From Alphaproteobacteria bacterium (GTDB lineage Bacteria; Pseudomonadota; Alphaproteobacteria; Thalassobaculales; Thalassobaculaceae), in NCBI GenBank assembly GCA_024742275.1, contig JANSYS010000002.1, forward strand, positions 186,001 through 250,000: a stretch of 64,000 nt of DNA. Reading direction: 5' to 3'. Shown here piece after piece: positions 28,181 to 37,931 of the stretch. Each line of letters begins with the position of its first letter. Within the stretch, counting starts at the first letter, position 1. A model generated the notes under the pieces. That model worked only from the letters and a program-made list of their open reading frames with translations, did not search any database and was not told the DNA's origin. The translations under genes and the position numbers were made by a program.

Positions 28181-28233
28181 CTGCGCCGATTTGAGCCTCC
28201 AGCTTGCGGGCGCGTTACAAATGCAGCTAAAGC
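28181..28233 (+). ncRNA. SAM-II riboswitch
   Basis: The stretch has the conserved pieces of the SAM-II (metA-type) aptamer in order: GCGCC-GATTTGAG as the 5' side of P1 and the first loop, GCTTGC, GGCGCGTTA closing P1, then AAATGCAGCTAAAGC as the 3' pseudoknot strand. GCGCC at 28183 pairs with GGCGC at 28209. It lies 150 bases upstream of metY, a gene of methionine synthesis, as is usual for this class. SAM binding should lower metY expression. Confidence 0.88.
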
Positions 28234-28247
28234 GGCGGTCGTTACGG

Positions 28248-28275
28248 ACCCGCTGGCTCGCTCGGCGGGTTTTTT
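28248..28275 (+). terminator. Intrinsic terminator between SAM-II aptamer and metY
   Basis: ACCCGC at 28248-28253 pairs with GCGGGT at 28265-28270, followed by a run of six T bases (28270-28275). It lies 15 bases after the aptamer and 110 before the metY start, so it can act as the expression platform. It is not the end of any coding gene. Confidence 0.7.
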
Positions 28276-28384
28276 GTTCTCCGCCCGTGCGAACCTGCGT
28301 TCCGACGCCTCCGTCAGGCTGCATTTGGTCCCTTCGACCAATGGGCGGGCTGTTGCCCCCCGGCTGCTAAAACGGAGACAAGAG

Positions 28385-29704
28385 ATGTCCGTCACTTCGA
28401 CCAATCCCGAAACGCTGGCCCTGCATGCCGGCTATCGTGCCGATCCGACCACCGGGGCCGTGGCCGTGCCGATCTACCAGACCACGTCCTATCAGTTCCG
28501 GGACACCGAGCACGCGTCGAACCTGTTCGCGCTCAAGGAACTCGGCAACATCTATACCCGTATCATGAACCCGACCTGCGACGTGCTGGAGCAGCGCGTG
28601 GCGGCGCTCGAGGGCGGCGTGGCCGCGCTCGCGGTGAGTTCCGGCCAGGCGGCCAGCGCCTTCTCCATCCAGAACCTGGCCAAGGCCGGCGACAATATCG
28701 TCAGTTCGACCGACCTCTATGGCGGCACCTGGAACCTGTTCGCGAACACGCTGAAGGACCAGGGCATTGAGGTTCGCTTCGTCGACCCGTCCGACCCTGA
28801 GAACTTCGCCCGGGCGACGGACAAGCGGACTCGCGCCTACTACGCCGAGACCCTGCCGAATCCGAAACTCCAGGTCTTCCCGATCAAGGAGGTCGCCGAT
28901 CTCGGACGCGGTTTCGGCATCCCGCTGATTGTGGACAACACCGCCGCCCCGCTCCTGTGCCGGCCGTTTGATCACGGCGCGGCCGTCGTCGTGTACTCGA
29001 CCACCAAGTACATCGGTGGCCACGGCACCTCGATCGGCGGCCTGATCGTCGACGGCGGCAACTTCCCCTGGGCCGAGCACGCCGAACGCCAGCCGGCTCT
29101 CAACACCCCCGACCCGAGCTATCACGGGGCGGTTTGGACCGAGGCGACGGCGCCGCTCGGTCCGGTCGCCTACATCATCAAGGCGCGGACCACGTTGCTG
29201 CGCGATCTCGGCGCGGCGCTGAGCCCGTTCAACGCTTTCCAGATCATTCAGGGACTCGAAACCCTGCCGCTGCGCATCCGGACCCATGCGGAAAACGCGG
29301 CCAAGGTCGCCGAGTTCCTGAAGGATCACGATGCGGTCGAGACCGTGATCCATCCGAGCCAGCAGAGCGGCGAGGCGCGCAAGCGCGCCGATACCTATCT
29401 GACGGGCGGTTACGGCGGGCTCGTCGGCTTCGAGATCAAGGGCGGCAAGGAGGCGGGCCGCGCCTTCATCGACCGGCTGCAACTGTTCTACCACGTCGCC
29501 AATATCGGCGACGCCCGATCGCTCGCCATTCATCCGGCGACCACTACGCACAGTCAGCTGACGCCGGAGGATCAGATCGCGACCGGGGTGAGTGACGGCT
29601 ATGTGCGCCTGTCGATCGGTATCGAGCATATCGACGATATCCTGGCCGATCTCGGTCAGGCGCTGGACAGCATCGGCGGCACGGTCGCCGCGGCGGCCGA
29701 GTAG
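28385..29704 (+). CDS. metY: O-acetylhomoserine sulfhydrylase (aminocarboxypropyltransferase)
   Basis: A 439-residue PLP enzyme that makes homocysteine from O-acetylhomoserine and sulfide. The N-terminus PETLALHAGYRADPTTGAVA and IYQTTSYQF are typical of MetY, which is longer than MetZ. The PLP lysine is in YSTTKYIGGHGTSIGG, and NIGDARSLAIHPATTTH closes the active site. The ATG at 28385 has GGAGA upstream. It is controlled by the SAM-II leader and followed by a strong terminator, so it is a single-gene unit. The genome thus carries both MetY and MetZ types. Confidence 0.9.
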   Translation: MSVTSTNPETLALHAGYRADPTTGAVAVPIYQTTSYQFRDTEHASNLFALKELGNIYTRIMNPTCDVLEQRVAALEGGVAALAVSSGQAASAFSIQNLAKAGDNIVSSTDLYGGTWNLFANTLKDQGIEVRFVDPSDPENFARATDKRTRAYYAETLPNPKLQVFPIKEVADLGRGFGIPLIVDNTAAPLLCRPFDHGAAVVVYSTTKYIGGHGTSIGGLIVDGGNFPWAEHAERQPALNTPDPSYHGAVWTEATAPLGPVAYIIKARTTLLRDLGAALSPFNAFQIIQGLETLPLRIRTHAENAAKVAEFLKDHDAVETVIHPSQQSGEARKRADTYLTGGYGGLVGFEIKGGKEAGRAFIDRLQLFYHVANIGDARSLAIHPATTTHSQLTPEDQIATGVSDGYVRLSIGIEHIDDILADLGQALDSIGGTVAAAAE

Positions 29705-29730
29705 CGCGATCGCTCGAGAAGACTGGCGGA

Positions 29731-29754
29731 AGGGGGCCTTCGGGCCCCCTTTTC
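29731..29754 (+). terminator. Intrinsic terminator of metY
   Basis: AGGGGGCC (29731-29738), a TTCG tetraloop and GGCCCCCT (29743-29750) form a perfect 8-bp stem followed by TTT. It lies 27 bases after the metY stop. Confidence 0.85.
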
Positions 29755-29781
29755 GTCGGTGCGGCTTGATCCCGATGTAGG

Positions 29782-30828
29782 TCAGGATGAGGGTCGAACG
29801 TTTCTCGGCCCGTCATTGTCTTCCCGGCGGCTGTCGGGATCGCCGTCGAACGCGACGGGAGCCGGCGCCTGGACCGAGGCTTTGGCGGGCGGCTTCTTTC
29901 CCAGCTTGGCCTCGCGTACCGCGATGTACAGGGTGCTGAGGACGATCAGCGCAGCGCCGGCGAGCGTGTTCGCGGTCGGAACGTTGGCGAACAGCACATA
30001 GCCGAGCAGCCCGGCGAACAGGAGTTGGGAGTATTCGAACGGCACCAGTGCCGTCGCTTCGCCGACCCTGAATCCCCGGATCATGCAGAACTGGCCCGAC
30101 GCGCCCAGCGATCCGATCAGCATCAGCAAGGCGAGGTCGGATCCGGTCGGCGTCTGCCAGACCAGCATCGCCGGAACGGCTGATCCAAGGGTGGACACGA
30201 TGCCGAAGGTGAACAGGATCGTCAGCGGCGCTTCGGTCGTCGACAGGCGTTTCACCAGTACGACGACGACCGCAACGCAGAGGGTGCCCGCCAGGGCGGC
30301 GGCCATGGCCGGATCCAGGCCGTTGTCGCCGGGGTCGATCATGATCAGCACGCCGAGGAACCCGACGGCGGTGGCGGACCAGCGGCGCCAGCGGACGACC
30401 TCCCCGAGGAACAGGACCGCCAGCACGATCATGAAGAGCGGCTTGGCGAAGGTGATCGCCGTCGCGTCGGCCAGCGGCAGGTGGGTGATCGCGTAGAAAC
30501 CGCAGAACATGGCGACCAATCCGGTGAGCGACCGGACGATATGCATCACTGGACGGCGGGTCTTGAAGACGTGGGAACCGGTCCGTGCCATGAAGGGCAG
30601 GATGACGAGCAGACCGACGGCGCAGCGGAAGAAGGCGATCTGAAAGATGTCGAGCCGCGTGCCGGCGGTCTTGACCGCCGCCGACATCACCGAGAACAGC
30701 ACCGAGGCGGCCAGGATCCAGAACGCGCCGCGGACGTTTCCGGGCAGCGTCCGCCATCTCTTCGGGAATGTCGCGGCGAATCGGGCCAGTCCGGCATACG
30801 CGGCCGGCCGCGGGTTCTGATCGGTCAT
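29782..30828 (-). CDS. EamA/DMT-family transporter
   Basis: A 348-residue membrane protein with about ten helices in two EamA repeats. The first begins around GAFWILAASVLFSVMSAAVK and the second around AAALAGTLCVAVVVVLVKRL. The sequence EATALVPFEYSQLLFAGLLGYV is typical of the last helices. It is related to the transporter at 26574 but not nearly identical. The C-terminal 40 residues are polar and likely cytosolic. I use the ATG at 30828; a GTG four codons upstream is possible. The substrate is unknown. Confidence 0.82.
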   Translation of the reverse strand: MTDQNPRPAAYAGLARFAATFPKRWRTLPGNVRGAFWILAASVLFSVMSAAVKTAGTRLDIFQIAFFRCAVGLLVILPFMARTGSHVFKTRRPVMHIVRSLTGLVAMFCGFYAITHLPLADATAITFAKPLFMIVLAVLFLGEVVRWRRWSATAVGFLGVLIMIDPGDNGLDPAMAAALAGTLCVAVVVVLVKRLSTTEAPLTILFTFGIVSTLGSAVPAMLVWQTPTGSDLALLMLIGSLGASGQFCMIRGFRVGEATALVPFEYSQLLFAGLLGYVLFANVPTANTLAGAALIVLSTLYIAVREAKLGKKPPAKASVQAPAPVAFDGDPDSRREDNDGPRNVRPSS

Positions 30829-30983
30829 GATGCGCTGCACAATACGCCTCGCTCCCGGCGGTGCAAGACACCTGGATTTCCACGCCGGGCAAGGGCGCCG
30901 TTGCGCGGGTCCTGTGCTGGCGATACGAATGGAGCAGACATCCCGGCGGCGAAGGCCGGGGCGACCCGATACCGGAGGATATG

Positions 30984-32942
<1,959 letters not shown>

Positions 32943-32956
32943 AGGCGCCCGGCGCC

Positions 32957-33883
32957 ATGGTCCTCCCCGACGCCGCCTCCCATCGCAGTCGTCACGAGGC
33001 GATCGTGACCGCCATCGAGCGGGCGCTGCGCGGTGTCGAAGACCGGCTCGCCCGGTTCCACCGGTCGGCCGTCGCGAAGGTCCGCCCGGATGAGGATCTG
33101 CTCGGGTTCGGCGGACATGGCAGTTCGGAGTTCGGCGCTTGGTACGAGGAGCGCAAGGAGAACCCGCCTCTCGACCAGCCGGCTTTCGAATCCCTGGTCG
33201 CGCTCCACGAGGCGTTGCTGAATCATCTGGCGCTCCTGGCCGAGCGGGCCTGGAAGACCGAGAAGGTGCCGGTCGAGGAGTACGACGCCCTGCTCGAGAA
33301 GGTCAGCGGCTTTCGGGATCTGGCGCTGCGGCTGTCGAAGGCGTTCCAGGCGGCGATCAGCGACATCGACCCGCTGACCGGTGCCCAGACCCGTCAGGTC
33401 ATGCAGCGCGACCTCAAACGTGAGGTGATCCGGGTCAAGCGGTCGGGAACACCGGCCTGCATCGCGCTTGCCGACATCGACCATTTCAAGTCGATCAACG
33501 ACACTTACGGCCATGGCGTCGGGGATCAGGTCCTGGCCGCGGTGTCCAGTTCCCTGATCGATAACCTGCGGCCCTACGACAGCGTCTACCGCTACGGCGG
33601 TGAGGAATTTCTGATCTGCCTGCCCGATACCGGCCCGGAGGAGGCCCGGCGGGTGCTGGAGCGCGTGCGGTCTCGGATCGCGAAGGAGGTGTTCGCCACG
33701 CAGGACGGTGAGGAAGTGGCTCTCACCGTCTCCTTCGGCGTCACGCTGCTCAATCCGCGTCGACCCATCCCCGAACTGGTCGAGCGGGCGGACAAGGCGC
33801 TCTACATCGCCAAAGAAGATGGGCGGAACCGGGTCGTGGTCTGGCGCCCCGAGTCGCGGTCGGAAACCGGCGGCGAGGCGTGA
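32957..33883 (+). CDS. Diguanylate cyclase with degenerate CZB-like N-terminal domain
   Basis: A 308-residue predicted cytosolic enzyme making cyclic di-GMP. The GGDEF domain covers about residues 140-300, with the signature YGGEEF near 214 and an upstream RPYD that fits the RxxD product-inhibition site. The first 135 residues are helical and resemble the CZB zinc-sensing domain of E. coli DgcZ: FHRSAVAK, SEFGAWYEE, LHEALLNHLALL. By my alignment the zinc cysteine is a serine and the first zinc histidine is replaced, so zinc sensing is probably lost or changed. It lies 14 bases after the acetoacetyl-CoA synthetase gene and may be cotranscribed. Confidence 0.85.
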   Translation: MVLPDAASHRSRHEAIVTAIERALRGVEDRLARFHRSAVAKVRPDEDLLGFGGHGSSEFGAWYEERKENPPLDQPAFESLVALHEALLNHLALLAERAWKTEKVPVEEYDALLEKVSGFRDLALRLSKAFQAAISDIDPLTGAQTRQVMQRDLKREVIRVKRSGTPACIALADIDHFKSINDTYGHGVGDQVLAAVSSSLIDNLRPYDSVYRYGGEEFLICLPDTGPEEARRVLERVRSRIAKEVFATQDGEEVALTVSFGVTLLNPRRPIPELVERADKALYIAKEDGRNRVVVWRPESRSETGGEA

Positions 33884-33982
33884 CGTCTTCTCTAAAATGC
33901 CTTTGAATTCCGACGACGTCTGTCTACATCAAGCAATATGATTCCCGGGGCTTCGGTCCCCCTCAGCAGTGGAGTGTGCGCC

Positions 33983-34270
33983 GTGACGGTTGATGCCATG
34001 CGCATGAAGGAGCTGGACGGCATGGTCCGGCGGATGAGCGCCATCGTTTCGGTCTTCGAGGTGCGCTCGGGACACGTCGGCAATCACGCCTTCGAGGCCT
34101 TTCGCGAGATCATGGACGTCTATGTCGATGCCTGCGGTCGCAACCTGCGGGAGGGCAAGGATTTCATCGACGATGGCGTAATGCTCAGCAGCGACGACAT
34201 TCTCAGGCTGAATCAGGGCTTCACGAAGGTATTCGGCGCCGAGCCCACCGCCTTGGAGGCTAAGGAGTAG
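33983..34270 (+). CDS. Hypothetical small protein
   Basis: A 95-residue product with no recognised family. It is helical, with a segment SGHVGNHAFEAFREIMDVYVDACGRNLR in its middle (given here only in part: AFEAFREIMDVY) and an ending ILRLNQGFTKVFGAEPT. I choose the GTG at 33983 because GGAG lies eight bases upstream; an ATG at 33938 in frame is an alternative. It lies 100 bases after the diguanylate cyclase and converges on a LysR gene. Confidence 0.5.
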   Translation: MTVDAMRMKELDGMVRRMSAIVSVFEVRSGHVGNHAFEAFREIMDVYVDACGRNLREGKDFIDDGVMLSSDDILRLNQGFTKVFGAEPTALEAKE

Positions 34271-34282
34271 GGCCGCCAGCCG

Positions 34283-35215
34283 TCAGGCGGGGAACGTCTC
34301 CGTCGCATCGGCCGCGGGGCGGCGGCTGCGCGCGGCCTCCTCGTGCAGCCAGTCGCTGAAGGCCTTGATCTTCGGTCTCTCTCTCGCGGCCTCCGAATAG
34401 ACCACGTAGTAGGCCGACTGGGTCGGCAGTTGCAGGTGGAACGGCTTGACCAGCCGACCGGCCGCCATGTCGTCCGCGACCAGCGCGCTTCGGCCGAGCG
34501 CGACTCCGAGCCCGTCGGCAGCGGCCTGAAGAACCATTTCCGAGTGGTTGAACACGAGGTCTCCGCGGGCGCGGACCTTGACCGCGTCGTCCACGCCGGC
34601 GGCGTCTAGCCAGGTGCTCCAGTCTTCCGGAAGGTCGTCGTGAAGCAGCGTGTGATGCCGCAGGTCCGACGGCTCTCGCAGCGGATGGTCCCCCTCCAGA
34701 AGCTTCGGGCTGCAGACGACGAAGACCTCCTCGGTCATCAGCAGGTCGACATGCACGCCCTTCCAGTCGCCCCGCCCGTAGCGAACGCCCACATCGACCT
34801 CGTCCGTCGCGAAGTCCACGAGCGAGTCGTTGATGCCGAGACGGATCTCGATTTCCGGGTGGGCCGCTGTGAAACGGCCGAGCCGGGGCATCAGCCATTT
34901 GGCCGCGAAGCTGGTGAATGTCGATACGTTGAGCGCGCCGCTACGGTCGCGCTGATGCAGGCGGCCTGTGGCCTGATACATAAGATCGAAGGCCTCACGC
35001 AGCGGGGGCAGGTAGGCCTGTCCCACATCGGTCAGCAGGAGGGCCCGGTTCTGGCGTTTGAAGAGCGGCATGCCGAGCCAATCCTCCAGCGCCCGGATCT
35101 GATGGCTGATGGCCGCCTGGGTCACGTTGAGTTCCCCCGCAGCCTTCGTGAAGCTCAGATGTCGGGCGGCCGCCTCGAAGGCGCGCAGGGCGTTCAACGG
35201 CGGTAGGCGACGCAT
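34283..35215 (-). CDS. LysR-family regulator of the GcvA type
   Basis: A 310-residue transcription factor. The N-terminal winged helix includes LNALRAFEAAARHLSFTKAA and LNVTQAAISHQIRALEDWLG, the usual GcvA-type HTH. The rest is a periplasmic-binding-like effector domain (SFAAKWLMPRLGRFTAAHPEIEIRL is its start, truncated here to the first part: SFAAKWLMPRLGRF). It is divergent from a DUF1127 gene, a common arrangement in alphaproteobacteria. A LysR-type dyad lies 18 bases upstream of its start and suggests autoregulation. Confidence 0.87.
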   Translation of the reverse strand: MRRLPPLNALRAFEAAARHLSFTKAAGELNVTQAAISHQIRALEDWLGMPLFKRQNRALLLTDVGQAYLPPLREAFDLMYQATGRLHQRDRSGALNVSTFTSFAAKWLMPRLGRFTAAHPEIEIRLGINDSLVDFATDEVDVGVRYGRGDWKGVHVDLLMTEEVFVVCSPKLLEGDHPLREPSDLRHHTLLHDDLPEDWSTWLDAAGVDDAVKVRARGDLVFNHSEMVLQAAADGLGVALGRSALVADDMAAGRLVKPFHLQLPTQSAYYVVYSEAARERPKIKAFSDWLHEEAARSRRPAADATETFPA

Positions 35216-35232
35216 TAACACCTCCTTAAAAC

Positions 35233-35247
35233 ATTAGATTATCTAAT
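35233..35247. promoter_or_regulatory. LysR-type operator in the gcvA-like/DUF1127 divergent region
   Basis: ATTAGAT-T-ATCTAAT is a perfect 15-base dyad that contains the LysR T-N11-A pattern. It lies between the LysR gene and the DUF1127 gene, next to the LysR start, so it can control both. The regulator is expected to be the adjacent LysR protein. Confidence 0.6.
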
Positions 35248-35319
35248 AAGTAAGATGAGAAAGTATCGTTTGTGAACATCTGGTTCAATCCGTAAATATG
35301 CTGGCAGACAACGAGTTAA

Positions 35320-35336
35320 GAGAGCGGATCGCTCTC
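35320..35336 (+). promoter_or_regulatory. Hairpin in the DUF1127 leader
   Basis: GAGAGCG and CGCTCTC pair perfectly around GAT, 42 bases ahead of the DUF1127 start codon. If transcribed it would form a stable stem in the leader. There is no T-run, so it is not a terminator. Confidence 0.4.
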
Positions 35337-35378
35337 GAGCCCGGCCCCAAATATTAACTATTCATGAAGGAGGTTCTA

Positions 35379-35618
35379 ATGAGCCGGACCCTGACCCAGA
35401 CCGCTCGCCCGTTTTTCGGGGCCTCCGCCCAGCGCGGAGCCCAGACCTCGATGGCGGATCGTGTCTTCGCCACCGTTTTCGGCACGCTGACGCTCTGGAG
35501 CTCGCGTATCAAGGATCGCGAGACCTTGGCTGAGATGGACTCCCGGCTGCTCGCCGATATTGGCGTGACCGGGGCCGAAGCGGCTCAGGAGTCGAACAAG
35601 CCGTTCTGGTTCGCCTGA
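35379..35618 (+). CDS. DUF1127 domain small protein
   Basis: A 79-residue protein ending in the DUF1127 (YjiS-like) pattern: SRLLADIGVTGAEAAQESNKPFW. Such short proteins in alphaproteobacteria have been tied to RNA turnover and to phosphate and carbon metabolism, but this one is not assigned. The ATG at 35379 has a perfect AAGGAGG site. The divergent LysR gene probably regulates it, and a strong terminator follows. Confidence 0.8.
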   Translation: MSRTLTQTARPFFGASAQRGAQTSMADRVFATVFGTLTLWSSRIKDRETLAEMDSRLLADIGVTGAEAAQESNKPFWFA

Positions 35619-35718
35619 TCGGGCGGACCCGTTGAGGGACCGGAGTGCCCCACCCAGGCTCCGGTTCCCATCCTGCCGCGCGTTCCCTGTCCCCCGCAGC
35701 CTGAACGACGCGGATCTG

Positions 35719-35750
35719 AAACGGCCTGACGCGAGTCAGGCCGTTTTGGT
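35719..35750. terminator. Bidirectional intrinsic terminator after the DUF1127 gene
   Basis: AAACGGCCTGAC (35719-35730), a GCGA loop and GTCAGGCCGTTT (35735-35746) form a perfect 12-bp stem with T-runs on both strands. It ends the DUF1127 transcript and overlaps the last codons of the convergent small gene. Confidence 0.85.
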
Positions 35751-36041
35751 TTTCCGGGTGGTTTCTTCCGGTCGGTTCCGAGCGGCCGATCGGCGGCCGT
35801 TCTGGGCCAGATAGTCGATTCCGGCCTTGGTCGCATGTATCGCGGCGCCGTCGCCGCCTGGAACCCGGCGCACGTATCCCCGATCCACCGCTTCTTCCCA
35901 GATCGGCAGGCGTGGGCAGGAGGTGCGCCATGCATCGAGGACGTCGGTGTAGGGTCGAGGCTGTTCGGCGACCCAGGCGACAAGGTCGAGCAGCAAATGC
36001 TCGACGGTGGGATCGGGCTGTTCCATCGCTCGTCTGTGCAT
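35736..36041 (-). CDS. Hypothetical small protein
   Basis: A 101-residue protein with no named family that I can assign. It starts MHRRAMEQPDPTVEH and contains the well-ordered segment YTDVLDAWRTSCPRLPIWEE followed by AVDRGYVRR and a basic tail, which suggests a small winged-helix-like fold. The ATG at 36041-36039 has GGAGG eight bases upstream. It lies 40 bases downstream of the TSUP gene and probably shares its transcript. Its end overlaps the bidirectional terminator. Confidence 0.6.
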   Translation of the reverse strand: MHRRAMEQPDPTVEHLLLDLVAWVAEQPRPYTDVLDAWRTSCPRLPIWEEAVDRGYVRRVPGGDGAAIHATKAGIDYLAQNGRRSAARNRPEETTRKTKTA

Positions 36042-36081
36042 TTGGAGATCCTCCCTCTCGCGCCAATCCCGTAGCCCGGTC

Positions 36082-36834
36082 TCACGTGCCGGCCGGCGCA
36101 ATCAGCAGATAGGCGCCATAGGCGACGTAGTAGATGGAGACGCCAAGGATGATCCGGTCCGCCCAAAGACGGTACTGGGCATCGCTCATCGCCTCGAGCA
36201 CCCTCTTCGACAGGGCGGTGCCGACCATCGACGCGGTGATGGCGACGGCAACCAACGTCGGTTCGACCGAGGCGGCGCTGTCGATCAGGACGCCGAAATA
36301 GACCAGCTTCAAGCTGTGGCCGAACAGTTGGCAGATGCCTTTTGTGGCGATGATCTGCCGCCGGTCCAGGCTTCCGCCGAGAAAGAATTGGTCGAGTTGC
36401 GGACCCGCCACGCCGGTGAGCAGCATAAGCATCATCGACAGAGCCCCCTGGCCCACACCATGCCCGAAATGCTCCGGACGGGCGCGCAGACGGGCGGGCA
36501 GGAACCGGGTGGCGAGAGGCAGGGCGCCGAGCCCGATCAGGGCCAGCGCCTTGGTCGGCACGAAGAGCCAAACGCTCCATAGGCCGACGGCAAAGCCGCA
36601 CCCGACGACATAGGCCACGACGATCCGCCAGCGAACATACCGGCGCCAGATCAGCGCACGCCAGCCATTCGACGCCATCTGCGTGATCGCGTGCAGGGCC
36701 ATGGCCGTCGGTACCGGCAGGATCGCGAGCAATACCCCGACGAGGACCATGCCGCCGGCCATTCCGAAGATCCCCGACAGGAACGAGGTGGCGACCATCA
36801 CGGCGGCGACGATGGCGATCAGCAGCGGAGTCAT
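36082..36834 (-). CDS. TSUP (TauE/SafE) family permease
   Basis: A 250-residue membrane protein with about eight helices, of the sulfite/sulfoacetate exporter family. The start PLLIAIVAAVMVATSFLSGIFGMAGGMVLV holds the GxxGxxGG-like motif (FGMAGGM), and a second repeat begins near GALSMMLMLLTGVAGPQLD. I use the ATG at 36834; a longer start at 36888 has no good site. It is divergent from a LysR gene that may control it. The substrate is unknown. Confidence 0.82.
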   Translation of the reverse strand: MTPLLIAIVAAVMVATSFLSGIFGMAGGMVLVGVLLAILPVPTAMALHAITQMASNGWRALIWRRYVRWRIVVAYVVGCGFAVGLWSVWLFVPTKALALIGLGALPLATRFLPARLRARPEHFGHGVGQGALSMMLMLLTGVAGPQLDQFFLGGSLDRRQIIATKGICQLFGHSLKLVYFGVLIDSAASVEPTLVAVAITASMVGTALSKRVLEAMSDAQYRLWADRIILGVSIYYVAYGAYLLIAPAGT

Positions 36835-36930
36835 TTCGAGCCCTCGATAGTCCAGGTCCTGTGTGCGCTCGTTGCGGCGGCGAGGCAAACAGGGTTATCT
36901 TGGGATAGCGATAGGTTTTTTGAGGCTGAT

Positions 36931-37803
36931 TTGCGTCAATTGCCATCATTAAACGGCGTCAAGGCCTTTGAATCGGCTGCCCGTTTCGAGAGTTTTGCCA
37001 AGGCCGCCGAAGAATTGAATGTAACGCCGGCGGCGGTCAGCCGGCTTGTGCGCCTGCTGGAGGACAGCCTCGGTGTGGCTTTGTTCGAGCGTACCCCGAA
37101 CCGGCTGAGCCTGACGGCGGCGGGGCAGCTTTATCGCGATGGGCTATCGCCCGCCCTCGACCAGATCGCGGTGGCGACCGAACGCGTCAGTGCCGCTTCC
37201 CGGCCGAAGGTGCTCACCGTCGGGGTCGGGCCGACCTTCGCCATTCGTTGGCTGATCCCCCGCTTGGCGGAGTTCTCCGCCGTCGCACCCGATGTGGAGG
37301 TGCGGTTGACAACCGGCGGCGCGACCGCGGCGTTCGGACCCGACTGGAGCTGCGGCATCTCGCTCGGCGACGGACGCTGGCCGGAACTGAAGGCGGAGGA
37401 GATGATCCGGGCCGAACTGACTCCGGTTTGCGCTCCGCAGCTGGCCCGCAACCTTCTTCATCCACGGGATCTCGCAGGCGTGCGGCTCCTCCATGTCGGC
37501 CACGCGGCCGACGATTGGTCGCGATGGCTGTCGTCGGTTGGGATCGCCGCGCCGCCGGCGAGCGGCTTGACGCTCGCCTACTATGGTCAGGCTTTGCAGG
37601 CGGCCGCCGACGGGACCGGGGTTGCCATGGGAATCCGACCCTATATCGACGACGACCTCGCCGCCGGTCGCTTGGTCACTCCGTTCAAGCAGGCGATTTC
37701 GAAGGGGCATAGCTGGTACCTGATCGTGCGGCCAGACCGCGCGTCGGATCCGTCCTTCCAGGCTTTTCGAAGCTGGATCCTGCGGGCGGTGTCACTGCGC
37801 TAG
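36931..37803 (+). CDS. LysR-family regulator, GcvA-like, TTG start
   Basis: A 290-residue LysR protein. The HTH segment is PSLNGVKAFESAARF and LNVTPAAVSRLVRLLEDSLG, with a standard effector-binding domain after it. The best start is the TTG at 36931, five bases after TGAGG; the residues before it read as non-coding. It is divergent from the TSUP permease with 96 bases between starts, so it is likely to regulate that gene. Confidence 0.8.
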   Translation: MRQLPSLNGVKAFESAARFESFAKAAEELNVTPAAVSRLVRLLEDSLGVALFERTPNRLSLTAAGQLYRDGLSPALDQIAVATERVSAASRPKVLTVGVGPTFAIRWLIPRLAEFSAVAPDVEVRLTTGGATAAFGPDWSCGISLGDGRWPELKAEEMIRAELTPVCAPQLARNLLHPRDLAGVRLLHVGHAADDWSRWLSSVGIAAPPASGLTLAYYGQALQAAADGTGVAMGIRPYIDDDLAAGRLVTPFKQAISKGHSWYLIVRPDRASDPSFQAFRSWILRAVSLR

Positions 37804-37931
37804 GCGTTTCCCACCGCGCCGCCATTCGCCGGCTTCAGGCCGGGCTTGGGACGAGGTGGGACCGGGGCAGCCGACCGGGCACGGCAACTCTCCCTCTTCA
37901 CAGTACCTCCGGCCTGCGGTCGAATGCGCTC

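Noticed and set aside
28105..28384. Coding extension of metY upstream through the riboswitch
   Set aside because: The frame is open but it overlaps the aptamer and terminator, and the ATG at 28385 has its own site and the normal MetY N-terminus.
33947..33961. GGGG-cttcggt-CCCC hairpin upstream of the small gene at 33983
   Set aside because: Short stem without a T-run; it may form in RNA but there is no support for a role.
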